Shown here: piece by piece, positions 1-8,055 of the stretch
How the letters are laid out: every line of letters starts with the position of its first letter
Numbering within the stretch: position 1 is the first letter of the stretch
Assembly: GCA_937952235.1 (NCBI GenBank)
Contig: CALFZM010000180.1
Span: 1 to 42,732, forward strand
Origin: an uncultured Opitutia bacterium
GTDB lineage: Bacteria > Verrucomicrobiota > Verrucomicrobiia > Opitutales > Opitutaceae
Length of the DNA stretch: 42,732 bases
Direction: 5' to 3'
Notes under the pieces: generated by a model
Told to the model about the DNA's origin: nothing
What the model saw: the letters and a program-made list of their open reading frames with translations, nothing else
Databases searched by the model: none
Program-made: the position numbers and the translations under genes

Positions 1-4
1 AGTC

Positions 5-74
5 ATGGGGATGGGTCAGGGGTGAGGGGTGAAATGCGACTGCCCTCTCGCCCCTCGCCGATCGCCCTTCGCCC
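5..74. repeat. Heptanucleotide tandem repeats downstream of purB
   Basis: Two runs of degenerate 7-base units lie side by side. Positions 40-74 read as five units: CTGCCCT, CTCGCCC, CTCGCCG, ATCGCCC, TTCGCCC. Positions about 10-37 contain units related to GGGGTGA. The length is held at seven while the bases drift, like the short tandemly repeated sequences known from cyanobacteria. No coding signal is seen here. A second array with the same period lies at the end of yidC. Confidence 0.6.
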
Positions 75-75
75 G

Positions 76-98
76 AGGGGCGGCGCCCCGCCGCCCCT
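76..98 (-). other. GC-rich hairpin over the purB stop codon
   Basis: AGGGGCGG (76-83) and CCGCCCCT (91-98) form a perfect 8-bp stem with a 7-base loop. The hairpin overlaps the purB stop codon (97-99, minus). No T-run follows on the minus strand, so it is not a canonical intrinsic terminator. It could still stabilise the 3' end of the mRNA. Confidence 0.45.
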
Positions 99-1542
99 AC
101 AGCAACCGCCCCGGCTGGTAGTCCGCCGCGCCGCGGTGCTTGCGCGCGAGCGGTTTCACTTCGGCGATGAAGGCGTCGACCTGGTGCGGGGCGGCGCCGA
201 CGAAGCGGGCGTTCTCGGACAGGATCGCCTGCAGCGCCTTCTTGCCGAGGCCGATGCGGCGGTCGGCGGCGAGGCGCGAGAGCAGGTCGGCGTCGCCGCT
301 GCCGGAACGCAGCGCCTTGGCGGCGGCAAGCGCGTGTTCCTTGATCGCCTCGTGGGCGGTCTCGCGCCCGGCGCCGTGCTTCACCGCCTCCATCAGGATG
401 GTGGTGGTGGCGAGGAAGGGCAGGTTGCGTTCGTTCTCCACCACGATGGCGGCGGGGAAGACTTCCATCTGACGCAGCACCGTGAGGAAGGTCTCGAGGG
501 CGCCGTCGAGCGCGAAGAAGGCGTCGGGCAGCGCCACGCGGCGGACGACCGAGCACGACACGTCGCCCTCGTTCCACTGGTGGCCGGCGAGCGCGCCCGT
601 CATCGTCACGTAGCCGCTGAGGATCGTCGCGAACCCGCAGATGCGCTCGCAGTTCCGGGCGTTGACCTTGTGCGGCATCGCGGAGGAGCCGACCTGGCCG
701 GCCTGGAAACCCTCGGTGAGAAGACCCGCGCCCGCCATGAGGCGCAGCGTGGTGGCGAAACTCGCCGCCGCCGAAGCCACCTGGTGCAGTGCGCTCACGA
801 CCTCGAAGTCCAACCCGCGCGGATACACCTGCCCCACGGCGGTGAGCGAGGCGTGGAACCCGAGGTGCCGGAGCACCCGCGTCTCGAGCTGGTCGACCTT
901 GCCTGAATCGCCGCCGAGCAGCGTGAGCTGGTCGAGCTGCGTGCCGACGGCGCCCTTCAGCCCGCGCACCGGGTAACGGGCGAGCAATTCGTCGATGCGC
1001 GTGAACGCCACGAGCAGCTCCTGGCCGAACATCGCGAGCCGCTTGCCGAGCGTCGTGGGCTGCGCCGGCACGTTGTGCGTGCGCCCCGTGATCATGAGGT
1101 CCCGGTGCGCCTCCGCCTGGTGCGCGAGGGCGAGCAGGGCGGCCGCGGACTTGAACTGGACGAGCTTGAGCGAGCGCAGGATCTGCAGCTGCTCGACGTT
1201 CTCGGTCAGGTCGCGGCTGGTGAGCCCGAGATGGATGAACTGGCGCTTGGCGAGTTCGGAGAACTCCTCGATGCGCGACTTCACGTCGTGGAGCGTCACC
1301 CGCTCGCGTTTCGCGATGGCGGCGAGGTCGATCTGCCCCTTCACCCGCTCGTAGTCCTTGATCGCCTCCGCGGGAATCGGCACGCCGAGGTCGCGCTGCG
1401 CCTTCATCACCGCGATCCAGAAATCGCGTTCGAGCCCCACGCGGCCGTGCTGCGACCAGATGTCCTTCATCGCTGGCGACGCGTAGCGTTCGGCGAGGAC
1501 GTTGGGAATCGGTGCGGCAGCGGAGGAAGACGACTCGTTCAC
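97..1542 (-). CDS. purB: Adenylosuccinate lyase
   Basis: This cytoplasmic purine enzyme cleaves SAICAR to AICAR plus fumarate, and adenylosuccinate to AMP plus fumarate. The 481-residue product is full length for the family. The fumarase/aspartase-superfamily signature GSSAMPHKVN lies near residue 290, followed by NEGDVSCSVVRRVALPD. TGRTHNVPAQPTT near residue 155 supplies the conserved His loop. The signature resembles the actinobacterial type of PurB more than the E. coli type. The ATG at 1542 is followed by a short Ser/Ala-rich stretch before the conserved core, so a slightly later start is possible. It is on the same strand as holA, 195 bp downstream of it, and probably has its own promoter. 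Confidence 0.96.
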   Translation of the reverse strand: MNESSSSAAAPIPNVLAERYASPAMKDIWSQHGRVGLERDFWIAVMKAQRDLGVPIPAEAIKDYERVKGQIDLAAIAKRERVTLHDVKSRIEEFSELAKRQFIHLGLTSRDLTENVEQLQILRSLKLVQFKSAAALLALAHQAEAHRDLMITGRTHNVPAQPTTLGKRLAMFGQELLVAFTRIDELLARYPVRGLKGAVGTQLDQLTLLGGDSGKVDQLETRVLRHLGFHASLTAVGQVYPRGLDFEVVSALHQVASAAASFATTLRLMAGAGLLTEGFQAGQVGSSAMPHKVNARNCERICGFATILSGYVTMTGALAGHQWNEGDVSCSVVRRVALPDAFFALDGALETFLTVLRQMEVFPAAIVVENERNLPFLATTTILMEAVKHGAGRETAHEAIKEHALAAAKALRSGSGDADLLSRLAADRRIGLGKKALQAILSENARFVGAAPHQVDAFIAEVKPLARKHRGAADYQPGRLL

Positions 1543-1668
1543 GGCAAAGGTCGCTTCTTAAGCGCGCGGGCGCGACCATGGCGAACCCAAACATCGGCCC
1601 ACGGAATACACGGAGGACGCGGAGGGATCAGGGTGCGATCCGGGTCGTCGCGAATGGGGCGTTGGCGC

Positions 1669-1738
1669 ACGGGCGGAGCCGGCCGGGCCGCTCTTCGCGC
1701 GGCCAGTTCAGGCTTTCCGTGGGCCACTCTCCGCCCGT
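1669..1738. other. Nested inverted repeats between holA and purB
   Basis: ACGGGCGGAG (1669-1678) and CTCCGCCCGT (1729-1738) are perfect 10-bp inverted repeats that begin at the holA stop codon. Between them GGCCGC (1686-1691) and GCGGCC (1699-1704) form an inner stem. On the minus strand this would be a branched RNA structure just after holA and about 125 bases before purB. There is no T-run. It could be a processing site or attenuator; no known RNA family is recognised. Confidence 0.4.
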
Positions 1739-2835
1739 CAGGCGGCCAGGCAGCGGACGGTCATCTCGCGCAGGACTTCCTCCTGCTCGCCGGGGCGGCG
1801 GACGATCTCCTCGAACGCCGTGATGAACTCCTGCTGGTTGTCGATCAGCCGCTTGAGCGTCGGCAGCTTCGCCCCGCCCGCGAGTTTGCCCACGTACCAC
1901 GGATTCTGGGTGAAGAGGTTGAACGAACTCTTCGCCGTCGCCCCCACGAATCGCGCGCCGAACGTGCCCGCCGCCCGCGGCAACCCGTCGAGCCCGCGGG
2001 GGCCGACCCGCGCCGCGCCCGCATCGACGAGCGCCCGCACCTGCAGCAGGATCCGGTTGCGGTTCTGCAGCGCGCTGATCACCGGCCGAGCGTCGCCGCC
2101 GCCGAAGAAATGCCGGTGCAGCGCCGCGAGCGTCCACTTGAGGTCGCCGCTGAAGAACGCCTCCGCCGCCTCGAAGAAATCGCCCTCCGCGACATTGGGC
2201 GTGAGCTCCGCCACGTGCGCCTCCTCGATCTGCGCCCCGTCGCCGACGTACGTCGCCAGCTTGCGCGTCTCCTCGACCACCAGTCGCGTGTTGGCCCCGA
2301 CCTTGGCGAGCATCAATTCCACCGCACCGGCGCCGAAACTCGCGCCGAGCAGCCGCGCCTCCGCCAGTGCGACGCCGGCGAGCGCCTCGCCCGCCCGGTC
2401 GGAATCCCCGCCGATCAGCGTGAAATCCGCGTGCTTCTCGCACCACTTGGGGAACGCCCGCCGCCGGTCGACGGGCGCCGCCGTCACGAGCACCGCCGTC
2501 TCGTCGGCATTCACCGACCCCAGCAGCCGCTGCAGCTCCTCCACCTGCGCGAGCGTGCCTTCGGCGCGGCCCGTCACGGTGTCGGCGAGGAAGTTGACAT
2601 CCTTCAGCCACACCACCCGCCGCCCGCCGAACATCGATACGGTCTGCACCGCGTCGCGGAATCGGTTCACCGCCGCCTCCACCTCGCCAACATTGGCCGC
2701 GAAGCCGTTGATGATCTCCCGCGCGAACTCGTCCGCCACCTCCGCCGCCAGCGCCTCGAAACGTTCCTTGCCCATCCGCCCGACCAGGTAGTCGTCGGCC
2801 CCGCAGATGAAGGTGAAGTTCCGCGCCGCAGTCAT
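1738..2835 (-). CDS. holA: DNA polymerase III delta subunit
   Basis: Delta is the clamp-loader subunit that opens the beta sliding clamp. The 365-residue product begins FTFICGADDYLV, the usual opening of HolA, then has the AAA-like domain I without Walker motifs. The C-terminal part has the expected pattern for the domain III helical collar, including VISALQNRNRILLQVRAL and the basic stretch around NPWYVGKLA. I chose the ATG at 2835 because conserved sequence begins directly after it; an in-frame ATG at 2874 would add 13 unconserved residues. The C-terminus ends REMTVRCLAA. The gene is divergent from arnT and has no coding neighbour that suggests an extra role. HolA families are weakly conserved, so the call rests on the overall pattern and length. 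Confidence 0.85.
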   Translation of the reverse strand: MTAARNFTFICGADDYLVGRMGKERFEALAAEVADEFAREIINGFAANVGEVEAAVNRFRDAVQTVSMFGGRRVVWLKDVNFLADTVTGRAEGTLAQVEELQRLLGSVNADETAVLVTAAPVDRRRAFPKWCEKHADFTLIGGDSDRAGEALAGVALAEARLLGASFGAGAVELMLAKVGANTRLVVEETRKLATYVGDGAQIEEAHVAELTPNVAEGDFFEAAEAFFSGDLKWTLAALHRHFFGGGDARPVISALQNRNRILLQVRALVDAGAARVGPRGLDGLPRAAGTFGARFVGATAKSSFNLFTQNPWYVGKLAGGAKLPTLKRLIDNQQEFITAFEEIVRRPGEQEEVLREMTVRCLAA

Positions 2836-2974
2836 GAGCCCGGCACTCTGGCCGCCGACCGGGCCCGGCTGCACGAAAAAAATCCGACCAACCGGTGCCC
2901 GCCACGTTCCCGCGCCGCGGTCCGACCGCGCCCTTGCGGAACGGCGGCGGGTCGGCCCAATTGGCCTGTACCCG

Positions 2975-4678
2975 ATGACGCCTCCAGCCGCTGCCGAACC
3001 GGACGCCGCCTGCCCCTGGCGCCGCGACGTGCTCGCGCTGCTGCTTTGCTTCGGGGCGCTCTATCTCTTCGCCGCGGGACGGATGCCGCTGATGAATCCC
3101 GACGAGCCGCGCTACGCCGGCATCGCGCGCGAGATGATCGTCCACGAGGACTGGGTGACGCCGCGGCTCAACGACACGCGCTATTTCGAGAAACCTCCCC
3201 TCGTCCCCTGGCTCGGCGCCGTCTCGCGCCTGCTGTTCGGTCCGGGCGAGACGGCGGCACGGCTGCCGTCCGTGGGCTTCGGCCTCGCCGGTGTGATCAT
3301 CACGTATGCGCTGGGACGCCGCTTGTTCGGCCGCGCGGCGGGCCTGGCGGCGGCCTTCGTGCTGGGAACCTCGCTGCTGTACTTCACGCTGGCGTGGCTG
3401 CTGCTGCTCGACATGGCGTTTGCGGTCGCGATCGCCGCGACGCTGGGCTGCTTTCTCCTGGGCATCCGGGAGCCGCCGGGTCGGCGGCGACTCGCCTGGT
3501 TTCTCGGGCTCTATGCGGCGGCCGCAGTGGCGACGCTGGCCAAGGGACTGCTGGGCTTCCTGCTCCCGGGCGCGATCATGTTCCTCTGGCTGCTGCTGCT
3601 GCACCAGTGGCACCGGCTGCGTCCGCTGTACCTGCCCGGCGGCATCCTGCTCTTCCTCGCGCTCGCGGCGCCGTGGCATCTGCTCGTCGGGCAGCGCAAC
3701 CCGGAGTGGGCGGCCTTCTACCTCGTGCACGAGCACTGGACGCGGTTCACCACCACGGCGCACGGGCGCGCGGAGCCGTTTTGGTTCTTCGGCCCGGTGC
3801 TGGTCGGCGCACTGTTTCCCTGGATTGGATTTCTGCCCGCGGCCGTGCGGGCGGCGCTGGCCGGTGGCTGGCATCGCCGGCGGGAACACGCCGATGCGTG
3901 GTTCCTCTTCCTGTGGGCGGCGTTCGTGTTCCTGTTCTTCTCCCGATCCCAATCCAAGCTCATCCCTTACCTGCTGCCGGCCCTGCCGCCCCTCGCGCTG
4001 CTCATCGGCGCCTGGCTGGCCCGGTGCCGGGCCGAGCGCGCCGCGGAACGGCTGCGGACCGGGCTCCGGGTGTTCGCGGTCGCGTGCGGGCTGATCGGCG
4101 CCGCGGGAATGGTCGCCATGTTCCGGCCCGGCCTGATGCGCGATCCGGAGCAGATGGCCGCCCTCCGCCCCTGGGGCATCGGCCTCGCGGCCGTGCTCGC
4201 GCTCGGCGGCCTCGCCGCGCCCTGGGCCGCCCGCGTGCGGGGCGTCACCGCAGCCTTCGCTTCCCTCGTCGTCACCCTCACCGCCTTCCTGCTCCTCGCC
4301 CTGCTCGCGGCCCCGCACTGGCAGCGCGCGAGCACCAGGGATCTCGCGCTCGTTGCCCGGTCCCGCATTCCCCCGGCGGAACGCGTTTATCACTACTGGG
4401 GATTCTTCCATGACTTCGTCTACTACGCCGGCCGGCCGGTCGGCCTCGTGAGCTACACCGACGAGCTCGAGGTGCAGTTTCTCACTCCGGAGGAGAAAGC
4501 CGCGCGCTTCATCGACGACGCCGAGCTCCGACGGCAGTGGGCCGGTCCGGCGCGCATCTGGCTCGTCGTGCGCCGTCGCACCCGGGCGGATCCGGCGTCC
4601 GTCTTCGCCGATCCCACGTTTCACTTCCACGTGATTGCCGAGTCACGCTCGCACCAGCTGGTCAGCAACCGACCGTAG
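2975..4678 (+). CDS. arnT: ArnT-like lipid A aminoarabinose transferase (GT83/PMT family)
   Basis: An integral inner-membrane glycosyltransferase of 567 residues, the usual length of ArnT. In known ArnT proteins the enzyme moves 4-amino-4-deoxy-L-arabinose from undecaprenyl phosphate to lipid A in the periplasm. The first periplasmic loop has the family motif NPDEPRYAGIAREM with the essential acidic pair, then RYFEKPPLVPWL. About a dozen hydrophobic segments follow, with a soluble C-terminal domain. The ATG at 2975 is chosen because the first membrane helix (LLLCFGALYLF) starts about 25 residues later; an upstream in-frame ATG would overlap holA. It is the first gene of the arn-type set 2975-8960. 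Related GT83 enzymes with other acceptors cannot be excluded from sequence alone. Confidence 0.8.
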   Translation: MTPPAAAEPDAACPWRRDVLALLLCFGALYLFAAGRMPLMNPDEPRYAGIAREMIVHEDWVTPRLNDTRYFEKPPLVPWLGAVSRLLFGPGETAARLPSVGFGLAGVIITYALGRRLFGRAAGLAAAFVLGTSLLYFTLAWLLLLDMAFAVAIAATLGCFLLGIREPPGRRRLAWFLGLYAAAAVATLAKGLLGFLLPGAIMFLWLLLLHQWHRLRPLYLPGGILLFLALAAPWHLLVGQRNPEWAAFYLVHEHWTRFTTTAHGRAEPFWFFGPVLVGALFPWIGFLPAAVRAALAGGWHRRREHADAWFLFLWAAFVFLFFSRSQSKLIPYLLPALPPLALLIGAWLARCRAERAAERLRTGLRVFAVACGLIGAAGMVAMFRPGLMRDPEQMAALRPWGIGLAAVLALGGLAAPWAARVRGVTAAFASLVVTLTAFLLLALLAAPHWQRASTRDLALVARSRIPPAERVYHYWGFFHDFVYYAGRPVGLVSYTDELEVQFLTPEEKAARFIDDAELRRQWAGPARIWLVVRRRTRADPASVFADPTFHFHVIAESRSHQLVSNRP

Positions 4679-4705
4679 CTCGGCGCGTGCGGTGGCTGCG
4701 CCGGG

Positions 4706-4746
4706 CGTCGTCTCGTCTGCGCCGGGGTGGCGACGAGAGGACGACG
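4706..4746 (+). other. Hairpin between arnT and arnB
   Basis: CGTCGTCTCGTC (4706-4717) pairs with GACGAGAGGACGACG (4732-4746) with a two-base bulge and a 14-base loop. It lies in the 156-bp gap between arnT and arnB, the widest untranslated gap of the operon apart from the REPIN-containing one. There is no T-run after it. It may be an mRNA-stability or attenuation element. Confidence 0.4.
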
Positions 4747-4834
4747 AACGAGGCAGAACGGCGAGGGATGCGTGCGAAAACGGCTTGTTCGACGTCGCAC
4801 TCTGCGTACTCAACTCTCTCGCGCGTCCCGCCCC

Positions 4835-5977
4835 ATGTCCGCACCGTTCATCCCCTTCTCCCGGCCCACGATCGACGAGGACACCATCACGGGCGTGGCC
4901 GAGGTGCTCCGGTCGGGGTGGATCACGTCGGGGCCGAAGGTGCGGGAGTTCGAGGCGCAGCTCTCGGCGTGGTGCGGAGGCCGGCCGGTGCGGGCGTTCA
5001 ATTCCGGCACCGCGGCGCTCGAGGTCGCGCTGAGGCTCGCCGGCGTCGGGCCCGGCCACGAGGTCATCACCACGCCGCTCTCGTGGGTGGCGACCAGCAA
5101 CGTGATCCTCACCGTCGGCGCGCGCCCCGTGTTCGTCGACGTCGACCCCCGCACCCGCTTGATCGACCTGGCGCGGGTCGACGCGGCCGTGACGCCGGCG
5201 ACGCGTGCGATCCTCCCCGTCGACCTCGGCGGGTTTCCCGTCGACCGCGACCGCCTGTACGCGATCGCGCGCCGGCACGGGCTGCGCGTGATCGAGGACG
5301 CGGCGCAGTCGCTCGGCAGCACCTGGGCGGGCCGGCGCATCGGGGCGGGGGGCGACCTGGTGGCGTTCAGTTTCCATCCCAACAAGAACATCACGACGAT
5401 CGAGGGTGGCGCGCTCGTCGTGAACGACGCCGCCGAGGCGGCGCGCGCGGAGCAGTACCGGCTGCAGGGCGTCGTGCGCACGGGGGCCGACGGCATGGAC
5501 GTCGATGTCGCCGGCGGAAAATTCAACCTCACCGACGTCGCCGCCCGCGTCGGGCTCGGCCAGCTCCCGCACCTCGAGCGTTTCACCGCGCAGCGTCGCG
5601 CACTCGCGCATCACTACCTCGAGCGACTCGCGGCCCCGGCGGCCCGGTGGGGACTCGAGCTGCCGCCCCGCGATCTCGCGGGGACCAACTGGCACCTTTT
5701 CCAGATCGTGCTGCCCGGCGCGCGGCTCTCGCTGGCGCGCGCCGGCGTGATGGAGCGCCTGCAGGCCGCCGGCATCGGCACCGGCGTGCATTACCCGGCG
5801 ATGCACCTGTTCTCGCTCTACCGCAGGCTCGGCTGGAAGCCGGGCGACTTCCCGGTCGCGGAACGCCTCGGGCGCGACCTGCTCACGCTGCCGCTGTTTC
5901 CGACCCTGACGACGGACGACGTCGACCGCGTGGTCGCGAGCCTCGTGGGCGTGCTGCAAACCCATGTCCGCGCCTGA
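4835..5977 (+). CDS. arnB: ArnB-type UDP-4-amino-4-deoxy-L-arabinose aminotransferase
   Basis: A PLP-dependent DegT/DnrJ/EryC1 aminotransferase of 380 residues, matching ArnB length. ArnB transfers an amino group from glutamate to the UDP-4-keto-pentose. The PLP-binding lysine is K184 in SFHPNKNITTIEGGALV, very close to the ArnB motif FHAIKNIT. FNSGTAALEVAL (residues 55-66) and VIEDAAQSLGS (152-162) are the other fold-I signatures. I chose the ATG at 4835 because it gives the standard N-terminus (FIPFSRPTIDEDTI); an upstream GTG would add unconserved residues. The 3' end overlaps arnC by 14 bp. Other sugar 4-aminotransferases share these motifs, but the arn context and the K184 neighbourhood support ArnB. 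Confidence 0.88.
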   Translation: MSAPFIPFSRPTIDEDTITGVAEVLRSGWITSGPKVREFEAQLSAWCGGRPVRAFNSGTAALEVALRLAGVGPGHEVITTPLSWVATSNVILTVGARPVFVDVDPRTRLIDLARVDAAVTPATRAILPVDLGGFPVDRDRLYAIARRHGLRVIEDAAQSLGSTWAGRRIGAGGDLVAFSFHPNKNITTIEGGALVVNDAAEAARAEQYRLQGVVRTGADGMDVDVAGGKFNLTDVAARVGLGQLPHLERFTAQRRALAHHYLERLAAPAARWGLELPPRDLAGTNWHLFQIVLPGARLSLARAGVMERLQAAGIGTGVHYPAMHLFSLYRRLGWKPGDFPVAERLGRDLLTLPLFPTLTTDDVDRVVASLVGVLQTHVRA

Positions 5978-6956
5978 CGTGCCCGCACCGGCCGGCCGGA
6001 CCGTCGCGGTCTCGGTCGTGATCCCGGTCTACAACGAGGAGCCCAACCTGCCCGTGCTGCTGCCGCGGCTGTTCGCGGCGCTCGACGCGGCCGGGCGGTC
6101 CTACGAGATCGTCTTTTCCAATGACGGGAGCAGCGACGGATCGCTCGAGCTGCTGCGTGCGGCCCAGCGGGCGCGGCCCGGCGTCGTCCGGGTCGTCGAT
6201 CTCGACGGCAACCACGGCCAGCACCTCGCGATCCTCGCGGCGTTCGAGCGCGTGCGCGGCGAGGTGATCGTGACGCTCGACGCCGACCTGCAGAATCCGC
6301 CGGAGGAGATCCCGCGGCTGCTCGCCGCCCTCGACGCCGGGCACGACTGCGTGGGCGGCGTGCGCGTGCACCGCCGCGATCCCGCCTTCCGCCGCGCCGC
6401 CTCATGGCTGGTCAACCGGCTGCGGGAGTGCACCACGCGGATCCGGATGACGGACCAGGGCTGCATGCTGCGCGCGTACCGGCGGCCGGTCGTCGACGCG
6501 ATCGTGGCGAGCGGCGCCCTGTACACCTTCATCCCGGCCCTCGCGTACTCGCTGGCGAGCCGGCCGACGGAGATCCCCGTCGGGCACTCGGAACGCCATG
6601 CGGGGACGTCGCATTATTCGTTCGCGCGGCTCGTGCGGCTCAATTTCGACCTCGTGACCGCGTTCTCCCTCGCCCCGCTGCAGGCGTTGACGCTTGCCGG
6701 GCTCGGCTGCACGGCCGGGAGTTTCCTGCTGCTGCTGTACCTGCTCGGCCGCCGGCTCGTGCTCGGGCCGGCTGAGGGGTGGCTTTTCGTGCTCATCGGC
6801 CTCGTCCTTGGTGTCGCCAGCCTCGGCCTCCTCGGTGTCGGGCTGGTCGGGGAATATGCCGGCCGGGCGTACCAGGTCGTGCGCACGCGGCAGCGGGTCC
6901 GCGTGCGCGCCGTGTGGGAGCACACGGATCGCGCCGGGGAAAGCCGTGCCGCCTGA
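5964..6956 (+). CDS. arnC: ArnC-type undecaprenyl-phosphate 4-deoxy-4-formamido-L-arabinose transferase
   Basis: A GT2-family, membrane-anchored glycosyltransferase of 330 residues. ArnC links the formylated aminosugar to undecaprenyl phosphate on the cytoplasmic face. VSVVIPVYNEEPNL (17-30), NDGSSDGS (53-60) and the metal-binding DAD in TLDADLQNPPEEIP (104-117) are all present. NHGQHLAILAAFE (83-95) is typical of the ArnC/GtrB group. Two C-terminal membrane segments lie near residues 235-260 and 268-292. The start overlaps the end of arnB by 14 bp, suggesting translational coupling. GtrB-like dolichol-phosphate-type transferases look similar; the position between arnB and arnA decides the call. 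Confidence 0.87.
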   Translation: MSAPDVPAPAGRTVAVSVVIPVYNEEPNLPVLLPRLFAALDAAGRSYEIVFSNDGSSDGSLELLRAAQRARPGVVRVVDLDGNHGQHLAILAAFERVRGEVIVTLDADLQNPPEEIPRLLAALDAGHDCVGGVRVHRRDPAFRRAASWLVNRLRECTTRIRMTDQGCMLRAYRRPVVDAIVASGALYTFIPALAYSLASRPTEIPVGHSERHAGTSHYSFARLVRLNFDLVTAFSLAPLQALTLAGLGCTAGSFLLLLYLLGRRLVLGPAEGWLFVLIGLVLGVASLGLLGVGLVGEYAGRAYQVVRTRQRVRVRAVWEHTDRAGESRAA

Positions 6957-7010
6957 GCCGGACTCATGCCGTTGGCCTTCAAATCAGCCCTAAAGTCGGC
7001 CGCACCGAAT

Positions 7011-7086
7011 GGTGGAGCGGCTTGTCCTCAAGCCGCTGCGGAGCGGTCCGTCGCACGTCAGCCGCCTGGGGACAGGCGGCTCCACC
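7011..7086. repeat. REPIN-like inverted pair of 27-nt REP units inside the arn operon
   Basis: The left unit (7011-7037) begins GGTGGAGC and contains a perfect 9-bp stem, AGCGGCTTG / CAAGCCGCT, with loop TCCT. The right unit (7060-7086) is in opposite orientation, has stem AGCCGCCTG / CAGGCGGCT with loop GGGA, and ends GCTCCACC. Reverse-complementing the right unit aligns it with the left over all 27 bases. The differences fall in paired stem positions or the loop, so pairing is preserved. The spacer is 22 bases. The element fills much of the 196-bp gap between arnC and arnA. Two relatives lie at 26015-26072 and 33742-33817. Confidence 0.85.
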
Positions 7087-7152
7087 GCACCGGCATCATT
7101 CCGGCTGAGCGTCCCAGGAGGGCGGAAGCACTCGCGTGAACCCTGCCGCCCC

Positions 7153-8055
7153 ATGACCCCGCGCGTGCTGCTCTTCGCCTACAGTGAGGTGGGGGCGGAA
7201 GCCCTCGCGCTGCTGCTCGCCCGCGACGTCACCGTGGCGGGCCTGGTCACGCACGCCGCCGATCCGGACGAGAACATCTGGTTTCGCCCGCCGGCTGCGC
7301 TCGCGCACGAACGCGGCCTGCCGGTGTTCACGCCGGAGGACGTCAACGACCCCGCGTGGATCGAGCGCCTGCGGTCGCTGCAGCCTGACCTGATCCTCTC
7401 GGCCTATTACCGGAACCTCCTCCCGCCGCGACTCCTCGAGGCGGCGCGGCTGGGCGCGTTCAACCTGCACGGCTCGCTGCTGCCCCGGTACCGCGGGCGT
7501 GCGCCCGTCAACTGGGCGCTGCTCCACGGCGAGACGCGGCTCGGCCTCACGCTGCACCGGATGGTGGCGCGCGCCGATGCCGGCCCGATCGTCGACCAGG
7601 CGGCGGTCGAGGTCGGCCCGCGCGCCACCGCGGCCGAGGCCTACGCGGCGCTCGTGCCGCTTGTGCGCGAGCTGCTCGGACGCCAGCTCGACGCGCTGCT
7701 GGCCGGCACCGCACGGGAGACGCCGCAGGACGAGAGCCGGGCGACCACGTTTCGGCGGCGCACGGCCGAGGATGGCCGCATCGACTGGACGCAACCCTCG
7801 GCGCGCATCTTCAACCTGATCCGGGCCGTGACGGCGCCGTATCCAGGCGCGTTCACCGACGGGCCGGGCGCGCGGCTGCTCGTGTGGTGGGCCGAGCCCG
7901 ACACGCCGCACACCCGCGGCCGGCGCGGCGCGCCGGGCGAGGTGCTGGCCGTGGCCCCGCTGGTCGTCGCGACCGGGGACGGCGCGCTCGAACTCACCCG
8001 CGTCGCCTGGCGTGGCCAGCCCGCGGCGCCGCCCGCGGTGGGACAGCGATGGTGA
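7153..8055 (+). CDS. arnA: ArnA-type UDP-aminoarabinose formyltransferase, stand-alone domain
   Basis: A 300-residue protein matching only the N-terminal formyltransferase domain of ArnA. This domain uses 10-formyl-tetrahydrofolate to N-formylate UDP-4-amino-4-deoxy-L-arabinose. The catalytic set is visible: N104 and H106 in FNLHGSLLPRYRGRAPVNW, and D142 in RMVARADAGPIVDQ. The C-terminal OB-like subdomain follows (IFNLIRAVTAPYPGAF). The ~340-residue UDP-glucuronate oxidative decarboxylase domain of E. coli ArnA is absent, and no such gene occurs elsewhere in the window. The ATG at 7153 is chosen because homology (VLLFAYSEVG) begins right after it; earlier in-frame codons run through the REPIN. 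It overlaps arnD by 7 bp. Confidence 0.85.
   Translation: MTPRVLLFAYSEVGAEALALLLARDVTVAGLVTHAADPDENIWFRPPAALAHERGLPVFTPEDVNDPAWIERLRSLQPDLILSAYYRNLLPPRLLEAARLGAFNLHGSLLPRYRGRAPVNWALLHGETRLGLTLHRMVARADAGPIVDQAAVEVGPRATAAEAYAALVPLVRELLGRQLDALLAGTARETPQDESRATTFRRRTAEDGRIDWTQPSARIFNLIRAVTAPYPGAFTDGPGARLLVWWAEPDTPHTRGRRGAPGEVLAVAPLVVATGDGALELTRVAWRGQPAAPPAVGQRW

Noticed and set aside
76..98. An intrinsic terminator for purB
   Set aside because: The hairpin is strong but no T-run follows on the minus strand, so it is listed only as a hairpin.
1075..4413. A very long open frame on plus, and a similar one on minus (1628-4630)
   Set aside because: Both are low-complexity Arg/Ala/Gly/Pro sequence opposite or out of frame with purB, holA and arnT; they are by-products of high GC.
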